A stretch of DNA of 64,000 nt from NCBI GenBank assembly GCA_022843545.1, contig JALHNL010000003.1, positions 17,319 to 81,318 of the forward strand, written 5' to 3'. Position numbers and translations under genes: made by a program. Positions 19,770-28,417 of this stretch are shown here, one piece after another. Position 1 is the first letter of the stretch, and every line of letters starts with the position of its first letter. The stretch comes from Phycisphaerales bacterium (GTDB lineage Bacteria; Planctomycetota; Phycisphaerae; Phycisphaerales; UBA1924). The notes beneath the pieces were generated by a model, which was given only the letters and a program-made list of their open reading frames with translations, was not told the origin of the DNA and ran no database searches.

Positions 19770-20312
19770 TTAGTCTCGTTCAGCGTATCCAGATTCCCGT
19801 CCGGCGTGCCCGACGCTGCCATGGCAGTGCACGCACAGTTGCATCTGACCACCAGGCTCGGCGGGGAGCATGTGGTCGACGTAGTCTGCATGACAGTGCA
19901 GGCAGGCGCTTTGTGTCACTCGACGGTTGCGTTCCTTGATCTGGATCGGTTCGTGGAAGTTGCCCGTCGTGAACGCCAGCGAGTGGAAGAAGCCATTGTC
20001 GCCCTTGGTGATCCACTTGCCCGCAAAGTCGTGCGGCAGGTGGCAATCGTTGCACGTCGCAACCCCGTGATGGCTTGACTTCACCCAAGCGTCGTAGTGC
20101 TCCTGCATCACGTGGCAGTTGGCGCAGGACGCGGGGTTGTTGGTGAGGTAGGCGGCACCGTCGCCGTATCCGAACGTGAAGGCCCCAAGGCCGCCAAGCA
20201 CGCCGAGGGTGCCCGCGCACAGCACGGACAGCACCGTAACCGCTCGCGCAGAGAGAACCTTCTTCTGGGCTGAGTCTGCGGTTGTCGCTGGTGCGGTGGG
20301 GGGCTCGGTCAC
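19770..20312 (-). CDS. nrfH: NrfH-type tetrahaem cytochrome c, quinol dehydrogenase for NrfA
   Basis: A 180-residue membrane-anchored cytochrome of the NapC/NirT family that oxidises menaquinol and passes electrons to NrfA. One N-terminal membrane helix (VTVLSVLCAGTLGVLGGLGAF) is followed by four haem motifs: CANCHVMQ, CNDCHLPH, CLHCHADY and CVHCHGSV. It starts with GTG at 20312, preceded on its strand by GGAGAG. The length and haem count fit NrfH. It sits directly upstream of nrfA and has its own palindrome-bearing promoter region (20336-20365). Confidence 0.92.
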   Translation of the reverse strand: MTEPPTAPATTADSAQKKVLSARAVTVLSVLCAGTLGVLGGLGAFTFGYGDGAAYLTNNPASCANCHVMQEHYDAWVKSSHHGVATCNDCHLPHDFAGKWITKGDNGFFHSLAFTTGNFHEPIQIKERNRRVTQSACLHCHADYVDHMLPAEPGGQMQLCVHCHGSVGHAGRESGYAERD

Positions 20313-20335
20313 GGTGCTCTCCGTCAGACAGATAC

Positions 20336-20365
20336 AGGATAAGCGTATACGAATACGCTCTTCAA
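20336..20365 (-). promoter_or_regulatory. Predicted nrfHA promoter with palindromic operator
   Basis: On the minus strand, TTGAAG (20365-20360) and TATCCT (20341-20336) form -35 and -10 boxes 18 bases apart. The spacer is exactly an 18-base palindrome: AGCGTAT (20342-20348), ACGA, ATACGCT (20353-20359). The start codon lies 24 bases beyond the -10 box. The sequence GGATAA plus CAGATA (20329-20342, plus strand) resembles part of the nos operator. Binding by the Rrf2 regulator of the nos cluster is a guess. Confidence 0.6.
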
Positions 20366-20378
20366 GCCGTCTGTGCGA

Positions 20379-23273
20379 TCATTCTCGGAGCGGCGTCGGC
20401 CGCCAACGGTTCTGCATCCCCGCCAGCGCGATGATCGCCAGTTGCGACGCGACGAACACCACGAGCCAGAGCATTGCGGAGTCCATGAACCCATAGGCGT
20501 GCAGCCCGACGCCGAGCATGTTGGTCCCGAACCAGCTCCACGCTGTGACAATGTTGCCGACGACGGCAATCGCCGCGATCCCTCGGGCCTGGATCATGCC
20601 GCCCCATCGCGCGTGCAGGATGATCGCGTTGATGAGCACGACCAATGCTGCGCCATTTTCTTTCGGATCCCAGCCCCAGAACCGGCCCCACGACTGATCC
20701 GCCCAGATCCCGCCCAGCACCGTGCCGACAAAGCTGAGCAGCAGCGCGAAGCAGACCACCCCGTAGACCATCCGGAGCATCGCCCGCTCGCGCTCCGCGT
20801 TGACGGCGGTCGTAAACACCCGCCCGATGAGATAGACCGACGCGATCGCGCCCGCGAGGAACGTCGCGGAGTATCCCAACGTGATCGTGATGACATGGGT
20901 CGCGAGCCAGAAGTTGCTGTCGAGCACAGCCTGCATCATCTGCATCGTGTCGCCGTCGTTGCCGAGGTTGTGCGCGATGATCAGCGTCGCCGCCCCGATC
21001 GTCGCCGAGCCCAGGATCGACACGCCCAGCGGGAAGAGTCGCTCCATGAACACGCCCGCGAGCGCCGCGGCCCAGCCGACGAAGACCGCGGACGAGTACA
21101 GGTTCGTCACCGGCGGTCGGTCCGTCAGGTAGATGCGAAGCCCGATCGCGACGGTGTGCACGAGCACGGCCGCGGTGAGCAGAGCCAAGGAGCCGACCCG
21201 AAGCCGCTCGGCCCCAGGACTGGCCTGCTGGCGCGAGCGCAGGATGAACGAGAAGCACACGCCCAGAAAGGCGAGCACGTAGACCGCGGCGGTCCCGGTG
21301 AACAACGAGGCGCGATTGAATAACACCTCCAGCCGCATCCGCTGCATCACCTCGGGCATCGAGGCTTCGAGCAGCTTCGTGTATGAAGCCTGCGCGGAGT
21401 TGAACGTCTCGGCGTCGTCCTCGCTCGCGGCCTTAAGCATCGTCGCCAGGTACGCCACGCTCGGGTGTGGCGTGTTCGAGCTCCGCTCGTCCATGAACGC
21501 TTCGTTGAAGGGACGCCACTCGCCGTCCGGCGAAAGCGGCGGGATCGCGAAGGGCTCGCGCAGCTGAGCGTGCGAGAGCAGTGTGTTCACACGCCGGTGC
21601 AGTTCCAGCACCGCCCGCTGGAACGGATCTCGGTCGCGGGGCTCAACGTTCGACGCCCTCTGCGCCTGCTCGGCGATCTTGTCCCACTTGGGCTGAATCG
21701 CCGAGAGCGGGATCCGTCCGCCGTCCTCCGGTGCACGATCCAGCATCGCGAGAAGATCGGGATGGTCGACACGAAGGATCGGCAGTCCCGCGGCGCGATC
21801 AGGGTTGGTGACGAGGTCGAGCAGGAATGTGGTCGCGGGCACGACGCCCTTGTCCGTGCGCACCTGTTGGCGTCCGCCCGCGAGCATGAGCATCGACCGC
21901 GCCGCCGTGTCGAGCGGCTTGATCCGACCCCCAGCCGACACGGGCAGTTCCGCCAAGGACCGCACGTTGAGGTCTGACTGCGGCATCGGCCTCAGCAGCG
22001 CGCTGCACGCGATCAGCAGACCGAACACACCGACCGCCCAAGGCCAGACGTGTCCGAGCGCAGCGGCGGGCTTCTTCGTGGGTGTGGGCTCGCTACCCGT
22101 CCGCACGGGCCCGTGCTCTGCGCGGCGGCGCAGGAATACGACGAGCGATTGGCCAAAGTGCCACGTCATCCCTCCGCCCACCAGAATGCACGCGACGTAC
22201 GGCAGCAGCCAACCCGGATTGCGCACCACCTGGAGGACGGTCCCGCTGCCGTCGGGCTTGTACGATGACTGATAGAAGGTCATGCCCGCGTACCGCAGCG
22301 GGTTGTTCATCCAGATCCTGACCTCGCGGTCGGTGCCATGCTCCGGGTCGACCAGCCGGACGTCGCTGGAGAAGTTCCGCGCGATGTTGGTACCGGTAAA
22401 TCGATCGTGCCTGAAATCAATCAGGTGCAGCGTGAACGGCAAGTACGTGCGCCGGTATCGCAATGCCAGGCCAAAGGCCGCGTCACCATGCGCCACGCGC
22501 TGGGGCTCGATCAGCGAGGTCGACACCATCCATGTCCCGAGCTCGGTACCGCCTCGCAGAAGTGTCACGTACGCCGCAGGCGAGTCGGACTGCGAGCCTT
22601 CAACACCGGCGACACGCGGCTTGTCCTCGGCACGGGCTTTCAGCCCAATGCCCGCAGTTGCCTCCGTCTTCCCGTGCGCACGCAGCAACTCGGCGTTGGC
22701 CATCCACCGATCAACTCGCACCTCAAAGGGTAGCCGCTCATCAACGATCGTCGCTCCCGACCGAGCGGCGCCGGCGAGCATCCAGCCCGGAATCGTGATC
22801 ACCCGGTCGCGGCTCGGATCGCTGGGATCGATCAAGGCCAGCTCGGCCTCGCGGATGTCCTCGACGAACGAGCTGCTCGCTCCCTCATCGATGGACATCA
22901 ACCCCTCGTCGGCCATGAAGCCCGTGACGAACTCGCCTGCGAGCAGAACGATCAGGCCCGCGTGCAGCACCAGCACACCGACACGCTTCCGCGTAGCCTT
23001 AAACCGGATGGCGTGGGCTGCGAGCAGATTCACGATCATCAGGCCCGCGATCGTCAGCCCGCCTGGAATCGGCACGCGAAAGCCAAAGTCCCCCGAGGGA
23101 ACGAACAGCCCCGGGTCCGCCATCGCGACCCACGACCGGAAGTACTCGTCGACCGCCTGCCAGACGCCGAGCTTGGTCTGGGCGATCGTGCCGATGAAAA
23201 TGAGTACCATCGCCAGCGTCATCAGTACGACCGTCAGCTTCAGGGACGCCAGAATCTCAACCAATCGCCGCAT
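20379..23273 (-). CDS. ResB-CcsA fusion, system II cytochrome c biogenesis
   Basis: A 964-residue membrane protein that joins both halves of the system II cytochrome c synthase, which moves haem outward and attaches it to CxxCH motifs. The N-terminal half is ResB/Ccs1-like, with paired membrane helices (LKLTVVLMTLAMVLIFIGTI) and a large outer domain. The C-terminal third is CcsA-like with many helices and the tryptophan-rich haem-handling motif (WADQSWGRFWGWDPKENGA). It precedes nrfHA, whose products carry nine haems, and its start overlaps the stop of the upstream lipoprotein gene. Fused forms are known in Helicobacter, Wolinella and others. The separate function of a middle segment with QPKWDKIAEQAQRAS is unclear. 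Confidence 0.9.
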   Translation of the reverse strand: MRRLVEILASLKLTVVLMTLAMVLIFIGTIAQTKLGVWQAVDEYFRSWVAMADPGLFVPSGDFGFRVPIPGGLTIAGLMIVNLLAAHAIRFKATRKRVGVLVLHAGLIVLLAGEFVTGFMADEGLMSIDEGASSSFVEDIREAELALIDPSDPSRDRVITIPGWMLAGAARSGATIVDERLPFEVRVDRWMANAELLRAHGKTEATAGIGLKARAEDKPRVAGVEGSQSDSPAAYVTLLRGGTELGTWMVSTSLIEPQRVAHGDAAFGLALRYRRTYLPFTLHLIDFRHDRFTGTNIARNFSSDVRLVDPEHGTDREVRIWMNNPLRYAGMTFYQSSYKPDGSGTVLQVVRNPGWLLPYVACILVGGGMTWHFGQSLVVFLRRRAEHGPVRTGSEPTPTKKPAAALGHVWPWAVGVFGLLIACSALLRPMPQSDLNVRSLAELPVSAGGRIKPLDTAARSMLMLAGGRQQVRTDKGVVPATTFLLDLVTNPDRAAGLPILRVDHPDLLAMLDRAPEDGGRIPLSAIQPKWDKIAEQAQRASNVEPRDRDPFQRAVLELHRRVNTLLSHAQLREPFAIPPLSPDGEWRPFNEAFMDERSSNTPHPSVAYLATMLKAASEDDAETFNSAQASYTKLLEASMPEVMQRMRLEVLFNRASLFTGTAAVYVLAFLGVCFSFILRSRQQASPGAERLRVGSLALLTAAVLVHTVAIGLRIYLTDRPPVTNLYSSAVFVGWAAALAGVFMERLFPLGVSILGSATIGAATLIIAHNLGNDGDTMQMMQAVLDSNFWLATHVITITLGYSATFLAGAIASVYLIGRVFTTAVNAERERAMLRMVYGVVCFALLLSFVGTVLGGIWADQSWGRFWGWDPKENGAALVVLINAIILHARWGGMIQARGIAAIAVVGNIVTAWSWFGTNMLGVGLHAYGFMDSAMLWLVVFVASQLAIIALAGMQNRWRPTPLRE

Positions 23274-23929
23274 CAGTTGCCACCTTTATCGCCAAGACCC
23301 GCGATCGATCGGGCCATCCCGAAGAGGTCGGCTTCGAGTCGATCGGCCACCTCGGCGTCCGTGACGGTTGCCCGCACAAACCAGGTCTGATCGCCGGTCT
23401 CGTCGTAGACCCCAGCCGCCAGCATCACACCCCCTGGTGCTTCAATCCGGGTCTCGTAGCCGGCGTGACCTTTTGCCGAGAAGCGGACGACCGTCTCATC
23501 CAGCTCGGCTTCCCCGATCGGTGGCAAGCCCAGTTGTCCGCGCCAGCGATTGATGTTCGCGAGTTCGCCACCAACGCGACCACCGAAGCGCGTCACCGCG
23601 ACCTCCACCGGTCCGGCAGGATCGGGCGCGATGTACGTCGCTAGCCGCATCTGCCGCGGGTTTGGGTCCTCAGTCCAGCCAGCCGGAACAGCCCACTCAC
23701 GGCCGGGCTCTTTCGCCGGGCGGGCCGCAGCGGGCCCGGACTCGGAGACCGGCTCCGATGCCGCGGGAACACTCTCGACGCCCTTGCCGATCGAGTGTTC
23801 CTGAATTCCGACCCGCTCACAGCCTCCGAGCAAGAGCATCGCACATCCAGCGGCGAGTCGACACGCCAAGACGGCTCGCACGCGCTGGTACTGTAACAGA
23901 CGGCGGCAATTGTCGAGGTCGATCCTCAT
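23273..23929 (-). CDS. Predicted lipoprotein of the cytochrome cluster
   Basis: A 218-residue protein with a lipoprotein signal (hydrophobic stretch ending in the lipobox LLGGC), so it is probably membrane-anchored outside the cytoplasm. After a Pro/Ala/Glu-rich linker comes one globular domain (PAGWTEDPNPRQMRLATY, GYETRIEAPGGVMLAAGVYD, TWFVRATV). I do not recognise a named family. Its stop overlaps the start of the ResB-CcsA gene, so it belongs to that operon and may help cytochrome c maturation. ATG 23929 is preferred over an ATG three codons upstream. Confidence 0.7.
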   Translation of the reverse strand: MRIDLDNCRRLLQYQRVRAVLACRLAAGCAMLLLGGCERVGIQEHSIGKGVESVPAASEPVSESGPAAARPAKEPGREWAVPAGWTEDPNPRQMRLATYIAPDPAGPVEVAVTRFGGRVGGELANINRWRGQLGLPPIGEAELDETVVRFSAKGHAGYETRIEAPGGVMLAAGVYDETGDQTWFVRATVTDAEVADRLEADLFGMARSIAGLGDKGGN

Positions 23930-23938
23930 CGTGCACAA

Positions 23939-24426
23939 GCCTATTCACTTCTCCGGTGCCGAGGGCATCGAGTGGAGCGGGTCGGATACGTCTGGATCAC
24001 GAACTCTTCGCGTTGTTTCTCGGGGCCAGTCAAGTTGTGCTCTGCCCTATGCATCCGCTCCTGCATGGAGTCGCTGGCGATCAGCGTCGAAGTACTCGCC
24101 GAGAGATCGTGGCCCCGAGGCGTCACCCAACGCCTCGGCGGAAGTGGCGTAGGGGCACGATCACGCGCCGTTTCAGCAGTGCGGCGATGCTCCGGTGGAT
24201 TGTGAGCCTCCGCCGATCGAGCTTCAGGATCCTGACCGAACTCGTCGAATGTCGCGACCACATCCCACCCTGGTGATGTAGCCGTGGGGTCCCAGCCTCT
24301 TCGACTCCCAAGTGAGCGGGCGGCCACACCCGCGTCCTCCCTTGTGGCGTCCCACCTGCCATCCGGATGCGATCAAAGCCCGAACTTTTCATGCGCAGCA
24401 GCCTCCGTGAAAAAACACCCGAGTGA
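23939..24426. other. Divergent intergenic region between nrf and nos operons
   Basis: About 490 bases between the divergently transcribed lipoprotein/ResB-CcsA/nrf unit and the nos unit. Short frames here have no recognisable domain. The plus-strand nos promoter starts at the right end of this stretch; no clear minus-strand promoter was picked out. Confidence 0.5.
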
Positions 24427-24473
24427 TTGACAGGGGGACATTTGGTCGATATCTTTATCCAGATATCTGCCAA
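24427..24473 (+). promoter_or_regulatory. Predicted nos operon promoter overlapped by a palindrome
   Basis: A consensus -35 TTGACA (24427-24432) and a -10 TATCTT (24450-24455) are 17 bases apart. A palindrome with common centre 24457.5 covers the -10 box and the start of transcription: TTGG (24442-24445) with CCAA (24470-24473), and GATATC (24448-24453) with GATATC (24462-24467). A bound protein would block RNA polymerase. The Rrf2 regulator encoded in the same operon is a candidate. Confidence 0.65.
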
Positions 24474-24483
24474 GGAGACGGTC

Positions 24484-25440
24484 ATGGGCCTCGAAGACAC
24501 TGTGAAAGCGAGTTCCTCTTCCAGCGATGCGACGATGCGGGACACGACAAATGAGTGGCACCCACCGCAGGACGGCGGACTGCGAGAGGTTGGGAAGGCC
24601 TTTCTCATGGCCTGCTTGGTGATGGCCCCCATTCTCGGGTTCGGGGGACGCGAGGTTTACAAGACGTGGAAGGGGCAGGAGGATGCACGGCTGGCCGCCA
24701 TCAAGTATGGCCGAGCCCACGCGGATCTCGTCGCCGCACCAGCCCTTCCGTTGTTGTCGGTCGAAGAAGCAACGCACGGGCGCGATCTCTTCGCCAGAGC
24801 CTGCGTCGCGTGCCATGGTGCCGATGCACGGGGAGTGCAGGGACTCGGCAAGAACCTTCTCGAAAGCAACTTCGTCGCTACGCAAGACGACGAACAGTTG
24901 AAGCAGTTCTTGATCACGGGCCGGCCGAACGCCCAGCCTGTGGGGATGCCGCCAAAAGCGGGGCGAGACGACTTGACGGATGAGGACCTTCGTCACTTGG
25001 TCGTCTATATGCGCGGACTTCAGGATCCAAGGCGCATGCCCGCACTTCCAGCGATGGTGGCCGACGCTCCGCCCACGGCGGCGCAGCAGGACGCGGCGCT
25101 CGCAGCTGCTGGCGGCGACAAGGAGCTCGCCGGGTACATCGCGAGCGGAGACAAACTGTTCCATAGCTCGTGCATCGCTTGCCACGGCAAGGGCGGGGTA
25201 GGCATCGCGGGCAATGGCAAGGCGCTGGCCAACAACGAGTTCATCCGGTCGCTCGACGACGACAGCCTGCTGGCCTTCATCAAGCAGGGCCGATCGCCCA
25301 CGGATCCGAAGAACACCACCGGGATTCAGATGCCGCCCAAGGGCGGGAACCCGGCGATGAGCGACGACGACATCCTGGATGTCATCGCCTATTTGCGGAC
25401 GCTGCAGGGCACCAAGCCCAGCACTCCTGGCGGCAAGTGA
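24484..25440 (+). CDS. Di-haem c-type cytochrome of the nos operon
   Basis: A 318-residue membrane-anchored cytochrome with two class I cytochrome c domains. One N-terminal membrane helix (AFLMACLVMAPILGFGG) precedes haem motif CVACHGADARG near residue 113 and haem motif CIACHGKGG near residue 230. Each domain has a downstream Met (GMPPKAG and QMPPKGG) as likely axial ligand. It is the first gene of the nos operon, with ribosome site AAGGAG eight bases before the ATG, and most likely donates electrons to NosZ. In clade II systems such cytochromes replace the usual soluble donors. Confidence 0.88.
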   Translation: MGLEDTVKASSSSSDATMRDTTNEWHPPQDGGLREVGKAFLMACLVMAPILGFGGREVYKTWKGQEDARLAAIKYGRAHADLVAAPALPLLSVEEATHGRDLFARACVACHGADARGVQGLGKNLLESNFVATQDDEQLKQFLITGRPNAQPVGMPPKAGRDDLTDEDLRHLVVYMRGLQDPRRMPALPAMVADAPPTAAQQDAALAAAGGDKELAGYIASGDKLFHSSCIACHGKGGVGIAGNGKALANNEFIRSLDDDSLLAFIKQGRSPTDPKNTTGIQMPPKGGNPAMSDDDILDVIAYLRTLQGTKPSTPGGK

Positions 25441-25502
25441 ATCGCACCCGCGGCTGCGAGCCGGCCTTCGGCATCGCGTCCGCACAACTTTGGAGACTCA
25501 GC

Positions 25503-27611
25503 ATGAGAATGGCTTCACCGACTCGATATCGCACCATGTGGACACTGCTCCTGGCTGCGGGTGCCGCGCTCGCCTGCTTCAGCCCCGACGCGATCGCGCA
25601 GCAGGAAGGCCGTCGTCGCCGCAGCGGCACTCAGGAGGCCAAGCCCGTCGAGATCACCCCAGAGCAACTCGCGCAGCTCACGAAGATCGCCAACGACCGC
25701 AAGCTGAATGTCGACGATCTCCTGGCCGCCGCCAAGACGTTCATGCCCAGCGGTCGGCATGACGAGTACGTGCTGTTCTCCTCGGGCGGGCAGAGCGGAC
25801 AGGTTTTCGCGATCGGGATCCCGAGCATGCGCCTGCTGCGGTCGATCGCGGTGTTCACGCCCGAATCGTGGCAGGGCTACGGCTTCGCGGGCGACAAGGA
25901 CCCGATTCGCGAGTCGCTCAAGATCAACGGCAAGCCCGTGGAATGGGGCGACACCCATCACCCCGCTTTGTCGGAGACCAAGGGCGACTACGACGGCGAG
26001 TTCCTGTTCATCGGCGACAAGGCCAACGCCCGGCTGGGCGTCATTGATCTTCGTGACTGGGACTGCAAGCAGGTCGTCAAGAACCCGCTGACGATCAGCG
26101 ATCACGGCGCGGCATTCGTGACGCCGAACACGGACTACGTGATCGAGGGTGGTCAGTACGGAACGGTGCTGGGTTACGGCTACGCCCTGCCCGAGGACTA
26201 CAAGAAGTCTTACCGCGGCATGGTGACGATGTGGAAGTTCGACCGGGCCAAGGGCCGGATCGACGAGTCGCAGTCCTTCGCCCTGGAGCTGCCGCCCTAC
26301 TGGCAGGACCTTGCCGACGCGGGCAAGCTGGCCAGTGATGGGTGGTTCTTCATCAACTCGTTCAACACGGAGATGGCGACCGGCGGCGTCGAGAAGGGCA
26401 GCCCGCCCTTCGAGGCTGGTGCCAGTAAACGTGACATGGACTACCTGCACATCATCGACTGGAAAAAGGCCGAGGCCGCTTTCAAGGCGGGCAAGGCCGA
26501 GAAGGTCAACGGATTCCCGCTGCTCAAGCTTGCGACGCTGGTGGAGGAAGGCATCCTGCACTTCGCTCCCGAGCCCAAGAGCCCGCACGGTGTGGACGTG
26601 ACTCCCGACGGAAAGTACATGGTGGTCGCCGGCAAGCTGGACCCGCACGTGACGGTCTACTCCATCGAGCGGATCAAAAAGGCGATCGCCGAGAAGAAGT
26701 TCTCGAGCAAGGACGAGTACGGCGTTCCGGTGCTGGACTTCGACGCGGTCAGGGAGGCACAGGTCGAGTTGGGCTTGGGGCCCCTCCACACCCAGTTCGA
26801 TGACAAGGGCTACGCCTACACGTCGCTCTTTCTCGATTCGGCTGTCGCGCGATGGAGCCTGGGCGGCGAGACGGCCAAGAAAGCCCCCGAGGGCGACTGG
26901 AAGCTCGTTCAGAAGACCCCGGTGCAGTACAACATCGGGCACCTGTGCGCCGCCGAGGGCGACACTGTGAGTCCCGACGGCAACTTCCTGGTCTCCATGA
27001 GCAAGTGGTCGGTCGATCGGTTTCTCACAACGGGCCCGCTGCTCCCGCAGAACTTCCAGCTCCTCGACATCGTTCAATCCGGAACGACCATGCCGGTGAT
27101 CTACGACAGCCCCATCGGCGTCGGCGAACCGCACTACTGCCAGATGATCAGGGCCGACAAGCTCAAGACCTGGAAGGTCTACCCCGAGGTCGGCTGGGAC
27201 CCGCACAAGCAGATGCTCTCACCCGACGCTCCCAAGAAGGGTGACGAAGGCGTGACGCGCGAGGGCAACAAGGTGCTGGTCAAGATGACTGCCGTCCGCA
27301 GCCACTTCAAGCCCGAGCACGTCGAGGTCAACGAGGGTGATGTGATCACCTGGCGCATCACGGCGATGGAAACCGCGCAGGATGCGACGCACGGATTCTG
27401 TATCGGCGGGTACAACGTGAACCTGTCGCTCGAGCCGGGCGAGTACACCGAGTTCACGTTCACCGCCGATCGGGCGGGAACGTACCCCTACTACTGCACC
27501 GAGTTCTGCTCCGCTCTGCACCTGGAGATGATGGGCTATCTGCACGTGAAGCCCAAGGGAAACGCTGCCGTGCCGGCGAAGGACGCTGATCACGTGGCTG
27601 CTTCCAAGTAG
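25503..27611 (+). CDS. nosZ: Nitrous oxide reductase, clade II
   Basis: A 702-residue copper enzyme that reduces N2O to N2 outside the cytoplasmic membrane. The N-terminus is a Sec-type signal (TMWTLLLAAGAALACFSPDA), without a twin-arginine motif, as in clade II enzymes. The beta-propeller CuZ region has histidine motifs GDTHHP, KSPHGVDVTPDG, DPHVTVYS and VGEPHYCQM. The C-terminal cupredoxin domain has the CuA site, CTEFCSALHLEMMG, with an upstream His in TWRITAMETAQDATHGFCI. It follows the di-haem cytochrome by 62 bases and starts the nosZ-B-D-F-Y-L series. Confidence 0.95.
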   Translation: MRMASPTRYRTMWTLLLAAGAALACFSPDAIAQQEGRRRRSGTQEAKPVEITPEQLAQLTKIANDRKLNVDDLLAAAKTFMPSGRHDEYVLFSSGGQSGQVFAIGIPSMRLLRSIAVFTPESWQGYGFAGDKDPIRESLKINGKPVEWGDTHHPALSETKGDYDGEFLFIGDKANARLGVIDLRDWDCKQVVKNPLTISDHGAAFVTPNTDYVIEGGQYGTVLGYGYALPEDYKKSYRGMVTMWKFDRAKGRIDESQSFALELPPYWQDLADAGKLASDGWFFINSFNTEMATGGVEKGSPPFEAGASKRDMDYLHIIDWKKAEAAFKAGKAEKVNGFPLLKLATLVEEGILHFAPEPKSPHGVDVTPDGKYMVVAGKLDPHVTVYSIERIKKAIAEKKFSSKDEYGVPVLDFDAVREAQVELGLGPLHTQFDDKGYAYTSLFLDSAVARWSLGGETAKKAPEGDWKLVQKTPVQYNIGHLCAAEGDTVSPDGNFLVSMSKWSVDRFLTTGPLLPQNFQLLDIVQSGTTMPVIYDSPIGVGEPHYCQMIRADKLKTWKVYPEVGWDPHKQMLSPDAPKKGDEGVTREGNKVLVKMTAVRSHFKPEHVEVNEGDVITWRITAMETAQDATHGFCIGGYNVNLSLEPGEYTEFTFTADRAGTYPYYCTEFCSALHLEMMGYLHVKPKGNAAVPAKDADHVAASK

Positions 27612-27721
27612 GCTCGTCGTCCGTCGCGGGTGAGAATCCGCGACGGGTATTGAGCACACGTTCCGCCGCGAGGGTTCTGGACACTCGCGCCGCAGTTGGC
27701 GACAAGGAAAGTAGTTGACCC

Positions 27722-28417
27722 ATGAGCAAGCTCTTCACCTCCCTGATCGGTCCACGGATCCCGCCCGAGGAGCTTCATGCACGCCGCTGGCGGTATCTGA
27801 CGCCAACCGTGATTTTCATGGCGGCCCGTGTGCTCTTGCTGGTGTCGATCTTCTTCCCGTACTGGCACATGGAGCTCGAAGCGCCCCAGTATCCCAACGG
27901 TCTCTTCCTCACCGCGTACTGCAATCATCTCACGGGCGACGTTCGTGAGATCGACGGGCTGAACCACTACATCGGGATGCGACCCCTCGGCGAAGCCGCA
28001 GCGTTCGAGCGGGCAGCGGCGGTGTGGATGATCATCGCGATGTTCCTGCTCGTCGAGGGCGCTGCGGCGATCCACAGCAAGTGGGCCGTGCTACTCGCGC
28101 TTCCGGCGGTGACGTTCCCGATTGGTTTCATCGTCGATTTGTACTACTGGATGCGCACCTTCGGGCTCAACCTCGATCCAGGTGCGCCGCTGTCATCGTC
28201 TGTCAAGCCATTCGTGCCCACCGTCATCGGCGAGGGCGGGATCGGACAGTTCAAGACCTACGCGGAGTTCGGGACGGGGTACTGGCTTGCGGTCGCTGCC
28301 GCCGCGCTCATCGTCGTAGGCTTCTTCTTCCATCGTCGGGCGTATAAGCCGCTGTTCGCCAACAGCCAGCCAGACAAGACCCAGCGCGACACAGGCCGGG
28401 AAGGAGCCACGCGGTGA
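27722..28417 (+). CDS. nosB: NosB-like integral membrane protein
   Basis: A 231-residue membrane protein directly after nosZ, the position of nosB in clade II nos clusters. Four hydrophobic segments are visible (FMAARVLLLVSIFFPYW, AVWMIIAMFLLVEGAAAIH, WAVLLALPAVTFPIGFIVDLYYW, YWLAVAAAALIVVGFFF). Between the first two lies a loop with YPNGLFLTAYCNHLTGDV and GLNHYIGM that resembles NosB. Its role in N2O reduction is needed but poorly defined. The stop overlaps the GTG of nosD. The name rests on position and sequence pattern. Confidence 0.78.
   Translation: MSKLFTSLIGPRIPPEELHARRWRYLTPTVIFMAARVLLLVSIFFPYWHMELEAPQYPNGLFLTAYCNHLTGDVREIDGLNHYIGMRPLGEAAAFERAAAVWMIIAMFLLVEGAAAIHSKWAVLLALPAVTFPIGFIVDLYYWMRTFGLNLDPGAPLSSSVKPFVPTVIGEGGIGQFKTYAEFGTGYWLAVAAAALIVVGFFFHRRAYKPLFANSQPDKTQRDTGREGATR

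Noticed and set aside
25515..27206. A 563-codon minus-strand frame
   Set aside because: Antisense to nosZ, whose identity is certain.
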